Assembly (NCBI RefSeq): GCF_011075055.1
Contig: NC_058138.1
Location: 24,308,373 to 24,372,372 of the forward strand
DNA from: Mangifera indica
Taxonomy: Eukaryota > Streptophyta > Magnoliopsida > Sapindales > Anacardiaceae
Direction of reading: 5' to 3'
Length of the DNA stretch: 64,000 nt
Shown here: positions 12,322 to 29,100 of the stretch, piece by piece
Layout of the letters: each line of letters opens with the position of its first letter
Numbering within the stretch: position 1 is the first letter of the stretch
Made by a program: the position numbers and the translations under genes
Notes under the pieces: generated by a model
The model's input: only the letters and a program-made list of their open reading frames with translations
Databases searched by the model: none
Told to the model about the DNA's origin: nothing

Positions 12322-15300
12322 TTACAGCGCCCTCTCCATTCCAAATCCATGGCTAAAATTATTTAGCAATGATTCAATATGTTTGATTTCCTTGGGCAAC
12401 GACCCTGTAAGAACCTGTTTCCACACAACCATAGGTAAATGTTAAGTGTATATAATATGACTTGCAAAATAGCCTAACCATATGAATAAAGTAATATTCA
12501 TTTCTAATATTAGAAAGATGCATGAGAATTGGAGCAGCCACATTTCATTAGCTACCAGTATATCATAACAATAAAACTATATACACAACTTTATGCACAT
12601 ATAACAATGTATCATTATATAATTGGATATTGTTTTAACTTTAATTTTCAACTATTCAATCACATGATGACACATCGTTGTTTGTATATAAAATTGTGTA
12701 CATAACACTACTCATATCATAATACCAAAAGACAAATACAAACTTGGTCAAAATTTATACCTCACAGCCTGTTTCTGTAATAAGAACATCATCCTCAATC
12801 CTTATGCCAATACCTCGAAACCTGCAATATGTTCATCTGTTTTATGACCAACATCAACATTTTACAAAAACACTTGCAACTATGCAAGGATTGCATTATA
12901 AAAAATACAGGATTTTAAGTTAAATCACACCAACAATTAGGAGTCGTGTGCAACAATGTTTACACCCAAAAAAGGACAAAACTAGTACCTCTCTGGACCA
13001 TCAAACGAAAGTGGGATGTAGATTCCTGGTTCAATCGTTATCACCTATTCATGGTAGGCCTTTATCAATCTTAATAATAATAACAACAAACAACATATTG
13101 AGTATGCTGATGCAAATAGGTGACATGCAGTGGATCTCATTTTCATACAAGACCAGACATCACCAACGCAGACATAGTAGGCTGCTAACAAGTCATCAAC
13201 CCTTGAACATAATTTGGAACATTTATATGTTTGATTTCTTTAATTCTGCATATTCACTAATTTTATGTCTTTAGTAGCAAATAGATCCTACTAAAGACAG
13301 GCGATGGGCAAGCCACATCTTTCGATCCACTAGCTTGCTCTCTCAATCCCTCCCTTCCCTTGTGAGTATGTCCTTGAGTTTTATATTAGGAAATTCATCT
13401 AATGACTCCAGTTCAATTATCTTGTACCAATCATACCAAATTGAAATCAGTTGATAAAGTCCAGTATAAGCAAACAAAGTTGATCTTAGAATCTAAGTTC
13501 ATTAAGAAAGCTAAGATAAACCTCACTAACTCCAAGTTTGATGCCTAGATACAATGTTATCAGAACTGCCAATTACAGAGAAAACAAAACAAAACAAAGA
13601 GGGGGCAAATGGATGTGAACATAAAGTATTGCTGATTCAGCTATGAAACAAACAAATGCCAATGGAAAAGAAGTAGAATAAGATTAAAGCATGTTCAATC
13701 AGGTAGATAACTTACAACGCCTGGCTCCAAAGGACGTTCATAGCCAACCATGGAACTATCATGGACGTCCATTCCCAGATAGTGACCTGGATATCAAGAT
13801 AAACACAGAAATACAGATATGATCAATTAGGCACTTGATATCATTTTAACTATCAACTGTAACTTTGGAAACCAATATGTGCTGAACATTTTGGAGTAAG
13901 AATAGAACAGTGTTTTGAAAAGGTCATATCTTTTATACTTGCACTGGAAAGGATAAATTAACATGTATATAGTGAGGGAATCTCGGACAAACCTATAGAA
14001 GTTGGGTTCAGCTCATTGTAGTGATCAGTTCTATCACTATACAAAACTCCAATTTCCTTGAGTCCTTTCCGAAGCATTCTGACCTATCCAATCACAAAAC
14101 TAACTTAATTACAACATCGTCCTACAACTAAATATTATTCAAGGCACAGGGTAGCTTACAAATAAAGAAAGTATAGGACTTAATCAGGAGAAAACAAGGT
14201 CATTTGCAAGCTACACAAGGGAAGCAGATGCCCCACCTAAATATATTTGACGCAGCAAGCAGCCTATAATTGACAAAACCATAAGACTTAATCAGGAGAA
14301 AATAAGGCCACTTGCAAGCTACCGCAAGGGAAGCAGATGCCACACCTAGGTGATTCCCACACCAACAAAAATAGTTCAGAACATTGAAGAAAATAATTTT
14401 TTTGTAAATTTATACTTCACGGTAAAACAAATTTGACACAATTATTTGATTATTTCTCAGTATCTTTCACAAAACTGGTAATTTTGATTTAGATTGCACT
14501 CATTCTTTATTATTCTACCTTTTCACAATGAGTTCCAGTAATATTATCAAAATCTTAATCCTATGTGACTACCTCCCAAGACCCGACAATGTGAACCATC
14601 ATATCCCTCCTGATACAGTATACAGGTCACAATAAATCATGAAAAGGAAAAGCAAACTAGGACATGAAATGCCTTTCTTTCATTTTCATGGCAAAGACAA
14701 CAGAATGCAAAGGAAAATTAGAAAAACTATAAGTTTAAGTTCTCAAGATCATACTGAATAGTTGTGTATTTCAAAAAGGTTAGCACCAGGCTTGCAAAGA
14801 TTCAGACATTCCTTGTTCGTTTGAAGTATGAGATCATAAAGTTCTTCCTGAAACATACACATCAACACTGTGAGACTCGTGCATTTTTTATTGGTGCTAA
14901 TAAACAAGGAGAAAGTGTTGTGACAACAAAAGCTTTGAAAAAGAACAAACAAAACTAGCTAAAAGCCATTAGAAAGATAGCTGGGACACAAGGATTTAAT
15001 GAGCAGCACCAAATTGTCAAACTGATTTACACAGGGAAACAGGAAAGAAAAGCATCTACGTTTTTTTCACCCCCGATTACAGATGCTTGTTACTAGACCT
15101 CTCCATGCAATGTGGTCAATAGTTGGAAAAATGACTCCTCCTATTGCTGAAGTTGAGAAAATGATCCTTTCAACAACTGGTATATGAAGGTCTCAAATAG
15201 CAAAAGCAAAAGATATGCTACATTCAAGTAATGAAGAACAGAGGAACCCATTTGAGGGGAGGCAAACAATGAAGAATGAAATGCATCAAGAAGAAAAAGA

Positions 15301-18300
15301 AAACCATTTGAATTACAATTACTATAGATGGCAAAACACAATATTAGCATGGAACCGACTTTGAAACAGAAATTTTAATGTTCAATATTCAATTAGAAAA
15401 GATGGTCTTTTAGCTTTTTTCACACATAAGATACAACATTAAACAGGGCATACTTGTACAGGAGAAAATCTACCACAGGGAGGCCAGGTCCGAGTAAGAT
15501 CACTGACATAACCATGCAACTCAGATCCAACATCCATTAGAACAAGATTTCCATCCTCAATCTGCAAAATATGTTGTGAAGTTAGCTAAAGACATGGTAT
15601 TGATAGAAAGTTTTATGCATAATCTTTCCCCAAGTATGAAATCTGAGAACCAGTTTTTGGTTAGTGAAGTTTTACTTTCTGATCATTCCGAGAATAATGT
15701 ATAACAGCAGCATTAGGACCACCACCAACAACAGGGTTAAATCTGGTAAGAAAGAATAACATCCATAAATCATCAGCAAGAATCCCCACACAAAAAAAAA
15801 AAAAAATTGCATTCAGTTTATTTCTCGTTCCATCCAACATCATGAAATAAAGTACCCATATAGAAAAATAAATAACTATTAAATCACATCTTTGTTTCCA
15901 ACCATTTGTAAAGGGAAATACTTACGCCATTCTCTGGGCACCTCTCATTTTGCATTCATATTCAACCTTTGCTGATAGCATGCCCTCGTAAGGATGTATC
16001 TTTGAATGCAACATTGTCTGCAAAAGCGCCTATTGAAGAAAAAAATGCATCTTAAGTATCAATATCAACGAGGATAGTCCTATTGACATCTAGATATATT
16101 CATCGGAAAAACAAAACAGCAACAATAGATTACAAATTCAGTGAAAGCACTGCAAAAATGCTGCCATTTGCTAGAAATATTCTACACATTTCAGAGCTCA
16201 CTTATCACATTGAGTCTCTTAGCCTCTCTGAGTGTGTATGTGAGCATGGCTGTGGAGAGACCTCACTAAAACCTAATTTACTGACTTAAATGGAAAAACT
16301 TAGCTATGCACACTTAAAACACCTGGCAAGCAATTGATGCAGATTCTCTCATTAACTTAAGCTCAGCTGGTGATTTTATCCAACGCAATTCATGGGTGAA
16401 TTTGGAAAGGTTTCTCACTTTCCCATTGTAATCTGCCTCCCGGAAGGCCTCCAACTGTGCGTATGTTTGAACAGCCGCCTCCCTATTGTGGAATAATTTA
16501 GAAGATCTCAATATTATACCTGGAAGAATCTGTAGCCATAGATTAGAAAAAAGAATCATAATAATAGTAATATGCATACGCAATTTATTTGAGTAGTTAT
16601 TGAGCGAGTATTGCCAGCAATAATTGTTCAAATGCAGTTCAATATATGCGATCTAATGATTCTTCCATGTTGTTGATGTGCCAGCAACCCAACAACAGGT
16701 GCCTTGACACTATTGCATAAGTGTCTTACTATCTGATTTGCAGGATACAGGTTTAGTTTATACATTGAAAAAGGACTGCATCCATTTGACTTAGAAAATT
16801 TATCAATGCATTTTTCCAAGCCTCCATACACCAAATATTCAACTCACCTCACGTATTTTTCTCATAGGATATGCTTTCTCAGCCTTGAACACTTCTAGTG
16901 CTGCATCAATCCCAGCAGATGGCCCCTTCCAGTTCACATCCTAAAATAATAATTTCAAAAACTTATGCACAACTCATTTCAATACTTTATCCTCAAGTTA
17001 TGGTACTGAAAATGTACCTAACTCTCACTTAATTCCTACTACGCAAATCAAACAAGCTGATTTGGGTATAGCTTCAAGAGAAATAAAAAAATCTTTGAAG
17101 AAGAGATAATAAGGCATTTGTGTACGTACATGGACTGAAAAAAATTACAGCAGTTGGAAGTCACTAGTGAAAAAACATGATAATGGAACATACATGAGCT
17201 GATGCTTCTGGCATGAACATGCATAAACCAATTTCATGACTCAAAATGGCAACCCCACCAGGTTGCTCACAGCCAGTAACATACAAGTAATCAGCATCTT
17301 GTCGATATGGGTACGGCACAACATCAGTCATCATCTTTTCAGGTGCAGCTGCAAGGATGGCAACACTTCCCTCTGGAAGAAGCTCCAATAATCTTTTTCT
17401 CCTAAAGATGTATTCCTCAGCTGTTATCCCCGGTGTAATCTCACCTTCCTTCATTAACTGCAAGGTCAATTATAATTAGAAGTAAGCTCCTAAACTATAA
17501 CCATCAGAGAATCATAATTTATATGAAAAAATATTAGAAACTGCATCCTTCTTTCAAGAAGTTAAACTTAAGTCTCCGTTACTAATAACTCTAATTATGT
17601 GGGCACATTCAGGGATACAAACAGCATCAGTTAAGTATATGCACATATATGCAGTTAATGAGTAGTCGAACCTGAGGGTGAGATGCCGGAGTTGGTTGTC
17701 CAATATCAACAAACTTCTTAGTAGAGTATGTGCACTGAAAAATAGCCTGGAACCGATTTCCCAAAACACCCAAATAAAGATTAAGTCTAAACCAAACAAG
17801 TATTATGCAGTAGTCATTCAAATTTTCCATCAATAGAAAAATTAAAAGCTTCAGATTGATAATGCAGATCAGACCACCACCAAAAACAGATTGAAACAAC
17901 TCAGCACTTAAATACGACTACCAAGCAACTACAAAGCCACAAATGAGTTTCACTCTTATCTAGCAAACACTGTAAAACAAACATTTATGCATCACAAATT
18001 ACAGGTAAGATGAATAGCTAATAGAAGTGAGTAAAGATAAACATAAACAAAAACCAAACGTATATTTGATTAGATAGCTAGTGCAATTATATCCCCAAAA
18101 AGATTTTGATGCATGCTCTCGAACAGAACAATCGAAACCCACCAAAATTAAATTCCAAACCAAAATAATCAAGGGAAGATTCAGCTCAGAATTAAAGTGA
18201 CTAATGTTTACTCACTGGAATATATGCCAAGTACCCACTTGATAATTCAGGCCAAAGAGTACATAAGCAAGTTTGAAAGTAGAACAAGAGAAAAATTTTA

Positions 18301-18501
18301 TAAAATCTGACAGAACAGGAACATATTTGAAGTACCCACTTGATAATCCAGCCCAAATAATACATAAACAAGTTCGACAGCAGAAAAGGAGATATTTTTT
18401 TATAAAAACTGACAGAATAGTAAACATATGAAGAGTTTCATAACATAACGTACATGTTTGCAGGAAATTCTCTGCAGTAGTTGACGTACGAGAATCTGCA
18501 T
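12322..18501 (-). CDS. ICP55: Xaa-Pro aminopeptidase of the M24B family, ICP55-like (mitochondrial)
   Basis: ICP55 removes a destabilising N-terminal residue from imported mitochondrial proteins after presequence cleavage. Fourteen exons read on the minus strand: 18501-18454, 17746-17672, 17457-17194, 16940-16848, 16529-16323, 16029-15926, 15742-15676, 15561-15454, 14847-14755, 14083-13993, 13786-13716, 13044-12989, 12821-12761, 12414-12322. Phases join throughout to 476 residues. Exon 1 is a short Arg-rich targeting segment (MQILVRQLLQRISCKH). An AMP_N region holds EYIFRRKRLLELLPEGSVA, DVVPYPYRQDADYLYVTGCE and the PGGVAIL block. The M24 catalytic region has NPVVGGGPNAAVIHYSRND, the two metal Asp in VLMDVGSELHGYVSDLTRTW, His in GHYLGMDVHD, Glu in TIEPGIY and Glu in GIRIEDDV. 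All five expected metal ligands are present, so activity is likely. Neighbours match Arabidopsis At1g09280-At1g09320. Confidence 0.92.
12557..12735. repeat. AT-rich MITE-like repeat in ICP55 intron 13
   Basis: An AT-rich segment starts near a taacaataaaactata motif and ends near an inverted-like tgtgtacataacactact segment. Similar layouts occur at about 36668-36870, 40797-40965 and 49059-49371. Borders and target duplications are not sharp, so membership of one family is tentative. Confidence 0.4.
18230..18428. repeat. Tandem duplication of about 101 bp in ICP55 intron 1
   Basis: Two adjacent copies begin with agtacccacttgataat at 18230 and again at 18331 and stay alignable over about 95 bp with scattered substitutions. 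They lie just inside intron 1, close to the donor of exon 1 at 18453. The difference level suggests an old local duplication. Confidence 0.8.
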
Positions 18502-20005
18502 TTTTTTTTTCCACTTTGGTTTTGTTTGGCCTTCCTCTACCAGGTTCAGGTTGAGAGCATAAACCTCGTACGAAACTGGTGCAAGTAAAAAGGGGAGTTT
18601 TTCAAGGCTAAAGGCCACAGAAAGTTTACGAAATTACTAAACAGCCGCCTCTCAAAGTTTAAACGCAACTCTTTAAAACAGTGAGGGTATGTCTCACCGC
18701 TTTAAATGCCTGCTACGTGCAGATGGGTTAGATGCGCATTAACGAATGAATGGATTTAGCTGAAATTTTAAAGACACTTAATACCAGGGAGATTATATTG
18801 AAAGCTCATTTTACTCTTTTATTTAAAAAAAATGCTTTTTTCTCCCCCTTTCTAAGTAAAAATATTTATTTTTTCTATTTCTAAGTAAAAGTATTCTATT
18901 TTTTTTAAAAAATATCAAAATTATCCTTAATCACATCTATATAAACCCTCTTATTCTCACTCTCATTCTTATTATATATATTTTTTATTTCACTTAAACA
19001 CTCACTCTCACTCTCATTTTTATTTAATACCACTTACTATAGATTCGTTTGGAAGTTATGATCGTTCAAAGTCTATCTCATATAGGGTCTATAGTTTTAA
19101 AAAAGTTAATTTCCACCCAACCCATGATTTTCACGGACTGCCTAACAGTTCAATGTAAAATTTTCCACGGACCCCCATGGATCTCCCTCCCTTTCCCGTC
19201 CCCCTAAAATTTTGAAAACATTAAATTTCCCCCCCACCCCACAGGCGCCCGTGGGAGATTACCGCAACGCCAGCAAATCTAACCCATTTTTTGGCCAAAA
19301 ATCGTCATTTCAGCCTCTAATTTTAGCACAAATCAAATCTACACATCCAATAACACAACCTCAAGAAATTCAAACAAAACAACCAAGAATCAAAACATTT
19401 TATATATTGTTCAAAATCGAAACCCTAAATATTCAAACCTCAAAATCTCTCTCAAATTTCAATAATCTTAACAATAAATAGATTCAAACAAGAAGTGAGA
19501 TGATATACTATCCTTATTTGTCATTTTCAGTTGTCGAAAAACACGAAAAATCTACGAAAAAGACAAAAACCCATTGCCCCAATGAGAGATTCAAATTTTC
19601 TCTGATTTTAAACAGTAAATCCATGAAAAATGTGAGGTTTATATATAAATGCAGTTTGGTCATTTTCCAAATTGAGTACATTTTTGCTTAAACCTTATAA
19701 TTGCGTTAATAAGTGAGCACGAAGAGAAACATTGGAAACAACCCGCTCATTCTACCCACACACAATAAGAGTATTCCAAAAAGCTTGTCAATAGTTGGTG
19801 CAAAAATAACACAATCCAGAAGACAAAACATGGTTACCCCAAATAAAAATCCATCACTATGTTAAATACTTCGACACATCACTGATACAAACATGGAACT
19901 TCATATAAATCCTACTACTAGTAAAATGATAAGCTCTTGAAGATGCAAGCATGGATCAAAAAATCTTGCAGTATCCAACATAAGTCTCACGATTTTACAA
20001 TTTCA
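18502..20005. other. Intergenic between ICP55 and STR6 genes
   Basis: This holds the ICP55 5' leader and promoter (up to about 18800) and the STR6 3' flank (from about 19750). Between them is AT-rich sequence with T-rich tracts and a C-rich patch near 19225-19260. Short open frames here have no recognisable motif and were not called. In Arabidopsis an extra gene (At1g09290) sits at this point, and I see no trace of it. Confidence 0.5.
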
Positions 20006-23270
<3,265 letters not shown>

Positions 23271-23520
23271 CGCTTTACTTCAATACGATGCTGCAAACAC
23301 ACAATACCGACTTAGAAAACTGCTATGCCCTACCCTAACGTCGTGCAGGGACATCACTAGCTCAAAGAAACACATTTAACGTTACCCAACCCTATGGAGC
23401 ATAGTCCAGTTTTCATTCATCCAAGGGGTTGACAAGGTACGGGAACATTGCCTCTCCCACTGTAGTAGGGTTTTTGGAATGTTACTGTTTTTATTTCTCT
23501 TCAATTCCTTTGCTTCCTGC

Positions 23521-25098
23521 AGGAAATTAATTAAAATTGATACAATATTTACCTTGTAAACTTTTTTGGTAAAATTTGTGCAGTTTTATATTTTTAACTA
23601 AACCTTATTTTCTATTCTAATAATAAATTTTATCCTTTTTTTTTTATCTAGATTAGTTTTTATTAGGAAATGTTTTATTTTTTAGAGTATATATATTAAG
23701 TTTAATTTTTTCGTAATTATTAAAATTTACATATAAAAAAACAGATTAATTTCTGATGTAATAGTTGATATTTACATACCTTTAAAAAAATGATAAATAT
23801 AACTATACAGAGAATACGTGTAGGTTGTGCACGGATGCTAAAGGTGTGCATTTTGTTGAAAGGGTGTGAAAATTAGGAAATAGTGCACATTTTTTCAAAA
23901 GGGTGCGAAAATGTGTAAAAGGGTGCGTGTTTTTTCGAAAGGGTGTGAAAATGTACAAAATAGTACAAAAATATACGAAAGTGTAAAAGGGTGTATGAAA
24001 CTATGAAGGGGTGCGGGAAAATATAAAAGGATGCGTAAAAATATAAAATGATAAGTGAAAATGTGAAGGGGTGCGGGAAAATGTGAAAGGATACGTAAAA
24101 ATATAAAGGAGTGTATGAAATTGTGAAAGGGTGCGTAAAATTGTAAAGAGGTGTAAGAAAATGTAAAAAGATGTGTGAAACTATAAAGGGATGCGTAAAA
24201 CTGTAAAGGGTGCGAAAACATATGAAAGGTACGTAAAAACATGAAGAGTGCATAAAAATATAAAGATGTGCGTAAAACTGTGAAAAAGTGTGTAAAACTA
24301 TAAAAAGGTGGGTAAAAATAACATATATTGTATATATTATTAATATATAATATAATATATAATATATCTCACACACCCGCTCACCCCTTTTATAATTCAC
24401 ACACCCCTTTTATATTCTATATACTTGTTTATATTTTTATACATCTGTTTGTATTTTCACGCACCCGTTTATATTTTTGTACACTTATTTATATTTTCAC
24501 GTATCCGTTTGTATTTTTACACACCCGTTTTGTATTTTCACGTACTCGTTTGTATTTTTACACACCCGTTTGTATTTTCATGCATTCGTTTGTATTTTCA
24601 TGCATTCGTTTGTATTTTCACGCACTTCTTCATATTTTCACACACACATTTTACACTTTCATATATTTTCACACTCTTTCGAAAAAACACGCATCCTTTT
24701 ACATGTTTTCGCACCTTCTCGAAAAAACGCTCACGTTTTCCCTAATTTTTGCATCCTTTCAAAAGAGCGCACACCTTTAGCACCCATGCACAAACCACAC
24801 ACATTTTTTGTGTAGTTATGTTATTCATTTTTCTAAAGATATGTAAATATTAACTATTACATCATAAATTAATCTGTTTTTGTTATGTAAATCTTAACAA
24901 TTATAAAAAAATTAAACTTAATTTGTATACTCTCAAAAATAAAAAATTTTCTGATAAAAATTAATCTGAATAGGAAGAAATAGGATAAAGAATATTGTTG
25001 GAATAGAAAATAGAGTTTGCTTAAAAAGGTAAAACTACATAAATTTTATCGAAAAAGATTTATACAGTAAATTTCATGCGTATTTTAATTAATTTCCT
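23521..25098. mobile_element. Non-autonomous Mutator-like foldback element with internal minisatellites
   Basis: The element is bounded by perfect 9-bp direct repeats GCTTCCTGC at 23512-23520 and 25099-25107, the hallmark target duplication of the Mutator superfamily. The ends are inverted (AGGAAATTAATTAAAAT against its complement), and homology between the arms continues for several hundred bases each side, for example ttgatttacata-like and gatgtaatagtt segments. Inside, about 23830-24310 is a run of imperfect 18-21-bp units of the type GTGAAAGGGTGCGTAAAAAT, and 24370-24780 is the same kind of run in the opposite orientation. They meet at an AT-rich centre near 24325-24365. There is no transposase. 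Long open frames across it translate to Phe/His/Tyr-rich repeat peptides and are a by-product of the units. It lies in the spacer between the STR6 promoter and the IMPA-4 3' end. Confidence 0.88.
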
Positions 25099-26141
25099 GC
25101 TTCCTGCCCAAAACTTTTTGGAATTTTCCATCATAGACTTGCCCTGCAATAACAAACTTTTGATCAATTGATATCCATAAAACTTGGGGGGGAATTCGTA
25201 TTATTAATTGATATTCAATTGGTACAAAGTCAGTTTGAGCAAATACAGTCCCAATTTGAGAACAAATTAAATTAACTTAATTTAATCGGATTGGCAAAAA
25301 TTTATCAATAGATCCAACTTTTTAAATGATTTTTATTTTTTAAATAATTTTTTATCCTTTTTAACGATTTTTCCATCTCCAATTATTATTAACTTGATCT
25401 AAAAATGAAGATTATAAATTCTAATTATACTCGTACTGTCCTTTATTTTATTTAAATTTAATTCAATTCAGTGTAATAAACTTTACTAAAATGAGATAAC
25501 CCAAAACCTTTTTCTCACACTAGAAGTGATAACATTTATAATAGTCCACATTGATTTTATATGAGTGTTTTATGAGTCATCAGTTAAAAAGCATTTGGAT
25601 TTACTTGAATAATGAGGTAGGAAACTCTCAGCAAACGCTTACCAGATAACACCAACAATAAACATTCAAGCATCTCATGGCTTAAATGCAGAAATCTACC
25701 ACAAAACAAATGAAGGCCGGTTTTTCCCTTTTTATTCTAACACTGGGACATAGCTTAGTTGGTGGATACCTGGATGGATCGCAGAACTTCAAATTCCATG
25801 CACACTAGCTCTAATCTTAACTCCCTAATGAGTAACCGGGAAGATTCATCATCCCAGAGTTTAAAGCAAAATAATATTATATGTTGCAGAATGTCAATTG
25901 CACATCCACGCAATCACATAGAACAAATTTTCCTATGAATATAAAATTACAAACCAAGTTGAAAACTGCAAGCTTAAAGCCTTGAGGCTTTTAACATACT
26001 TTCCATAGAAAAACAAAAGCCTATGTGCCAGATCAAAATTCCTGACCCTTGGCCCCTAACAAATTTACTAAGTTCCAAAAAAAAATCACCGCAAGAGTAA
26101 CAATGCCTATGAAGATAGTAAGCAGATCCTCATACTCTACT
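25099..26141. other. Spacer and IMPA-4 3' UTR
   Basis: AT-rich sequence without a gene. The part from about 25700 to 26141 is the likely 3' UTR and downstream flank of the importin gene. A tRNA-like A-box word near 25750 was considered and rejected. Confidence 0.5.
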
Positions 26142-29100
26142 TCAACCAAAATTGAAGCCACCAGGGGGAAGGTTGGGCTGGTTGTTCCCAAAAGCAAAAC
26201 CCTGCTGCTGATTTCCATCTGGGAGATTCTGTACCTCCTCTTCTTCCTCGGCCCAAAATCTCTCCAAAATCTTCACAACTTTCTCATAAATCTCATGGTT
26301 ATCATGGCTCTGCAGTTGCTCAATCTTATCTAATCCATCACACTCATCAATCGTTTGAGCATAGAGATTAATTCCATTGTTCATTCCCCTTTCCCTATCA
26401 GCCTCCCCCACCTTCAAAATATTCTCAAGCCCTTCAAGGCACACCGTTACAATCCTAGGGTCTGGGCAGACCAGAAGATCGCATAGTGGTTTGATGCACC
26501 CTTGACTCACCAGAAATCTGCAAGAACATGAAAATATGAGAGGAGGTCTACCAAGTAAGCTATATTCCAGGACTATTATGTGAATATTACTATAGATGAA
26601 GTTTGCACTTTGTAGGGTTCCCAAGGTCAGGACCCAGAAATGTATTTCGTCTCATCAGACATTGTCATGAAATTAGAGCCATAGAATTTACAGAAATTAT
26701 GAGTAGGTATGACCTTGCAATGGGTAGCAATCAGTTACTGTCAACAAATAATCACATTTTAATTATCATTTTGAAACATTCATGCCATATAACCAAAACA
26801 AGTTATAATAAGAAAAAAGACAAAGAAACATACTGAATCTGTTCATGAGAACCTCCAGAGGTGGCATTTGAGATTGCCCATGCAGCCTCCTTCTTGATCT
26901 CAAACTCTGCATGCTGGAGAAGGTGTACAAGAGGGAAGACAATATTGGCCTCAATAACAGCCTGTAGGACATGAATTAACAAGGAATAATGAGTCCCAAC
27001 AATTGATGTATTTACTTCCTAACTATATACAATCAATGATGTTTATAGTAACATTGATTGGCACCAAGTAGATTTGAGGAAGTATAAAGCACTCAACTAT
27101 TCATCACCAAATTGCATGATCCAGCAAACATTACATACAAGTTATTAAACACTTAAAAAACTATTTTCCAGCAAAGAGAAAAAAAAGAATAATCGTCCAG
27201 AGTATCAGATAATCAATATGATGCATGACCAGCTTAATATATAGACAAGAACAAAGCTGCATGTTCTTCTTCTCCCTTTGAACAACATCATGCAATTAAT
27301 TAAGATAACCTTTGATGCCAAATTGATGGACACCAAAAACATATCATCAGTATAAAACAACAATAAAACAAAACATGAGCAATAAAGTTGCATTGAGACA
27401 GTTGTTTGATAAGGTAATCTGCCAGTTATAAATTTCATATGGGAACTTATCAATGAAGCATTACTAAGAAAATATCTAACAATGAATGTTCTTTATACTG
27501 GTGTCGGAACAGTAAGCTGGTTCTTGACAAATACATTTAACTCAACCAGTTAAGTCCAGTTAAATCATTAGTCTGAGCATTGACAGTCCAACATCAGATA
27601 TGCAACAAGATAAGATGATTCTTGCATATAAAACACCAATTCCTGGATGCAACACATCTAGTAGGCCATGAGGACAAATATAGAATGAATATTATACCTG
27701 TATTTGAGCTCTGTTCCCAGCTGTAATATTTGAGATAGTCCAACAAGCTTCTTTCTTGATGCTTTTTTTGTGATTTTGCGTAAGAAGTTGATACAGGCAA
27801 GGGAGGACTCGGTTATCAATGACAAACTGAAATACAGAACTCAGTTAATTGCTGCTGTGAAATATGAAAGGAAAGATTACAGCACAATTACATGTGACAA
27901 AAAGAAATTTGAGAAGCTGTTTGGTCTAGATTTGCCCAAATCAGATAAAATCCCACTCCCATATTGCAATCACTAGAATCTGGTTAGGTTATTAATTCCT
28001 ATATAGGTTGAAACAGAAAAACATTCAAAAGCACTCCAAAATATTAATTATATGAATATATTGGAAGTACCTGAGTTTGCGCATCATCTCCAGTAACAAT
28101 GTTCCCTACTGTTCGAAGAGCAGGGATCAGAACAGTGGGTGATGGATGCCTGGAAGGCAGAAATTCAATTTGCATCAGTAGTTTCACAGATTATGTTAGT
28201 AAAAAATCATAATAACGGAAAACATATACACTTAAGGAAAATGTAATAATGATATGAAATATATGAACAAACATAGGAGAAGGTCAGTCCTGGTTTTGAG
28301 AAAGATTGTAGCAAACATGAGAACTTACAGCAACAGCTCCACAAGACGTGGACAGACACCAACTTCAATCACTGCCTGAATTTTGTCATTTGGACCATCT
28401 GAAAGATAGGAGAGAGCCCAGCATGCATCTGTTAGAACTTCTTCATCATTCAAATGGATGAGTTTCTGGAGTATTGGCAACGCTGGTTTCACCTGACAGA
28501 AACCAAGGAAAACATGTTCAACATATAAAACCTAAATCATAACTGGAAGTAGATTTAGTCGCCAAACAGCAGATTACAAATTTCTCTCTAGATCCCCTAC
28601 CTGATCAAATGGTGTTGGTGGTTTGCCACGGCAGAAATTCGATAAAGTCCACGTAGCATTCCTCAGCATGGATAGTTTCGAATGTTCATTTAGCTGGGAT
28701 AGCAATGGCATGAGAGCACCATTAGCAAGAACTAGATCCCTACAATTAGGGGAGTCACCAGCAACATTGCCCAAAGCCCATACAGCCTAGTGCAGAAACA
28801 ACAAAGCAGCAAAGATGTTAATAGCAACTGAATACTGAATAACCTAAAGGTCGTGAAAAAAAAAAAAAACAGTTTCAGTGAAATTAAGTTAGACATTGTG
28901 CACATACCGCTTTATCAAGGGAATTATTATCAGACACTTATGAAGCATTTAGATATTGTTAAAACCAAATGAATCACAAAGCACTTCAATATGATTAACT
29001 ACTGTGAAACATTTATGATTTAAGATGATTTTATTCAATCTCTTCCAGATGTGATCATGACTATGAATATAAGAACAAAACAAATGGACAAAAGAGTCAA

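Noticed and set aside
19212..19691. Two short plus-strand frames between ICP55 and STR6
   Set aside because: They have low-complexity Lys/Asn/Thr content, no start context and no splice partner.
23873..24815. Overlapping open frames of 106-175 codons on both strands with Phe/His/Tyr-rich repeats
   Set aside because: They are translations of the minisatellite units inside the foldback element. Period, composition and presence on both strands argue against a protein.
25743..25800. tRNA or SINE head (tagcttagttggtgga resembles an A box)
   Set aside because: No convincing B box (GGTTCGANTCC) and no cloverleaf can be drawn, so it is left as part of the IMPA-4 3' flank.
26049..26333. Plus-strand open frame opposite the IMPA-4 last exon
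   Set aside because: It is an antisense shadow of the importin C terminus.
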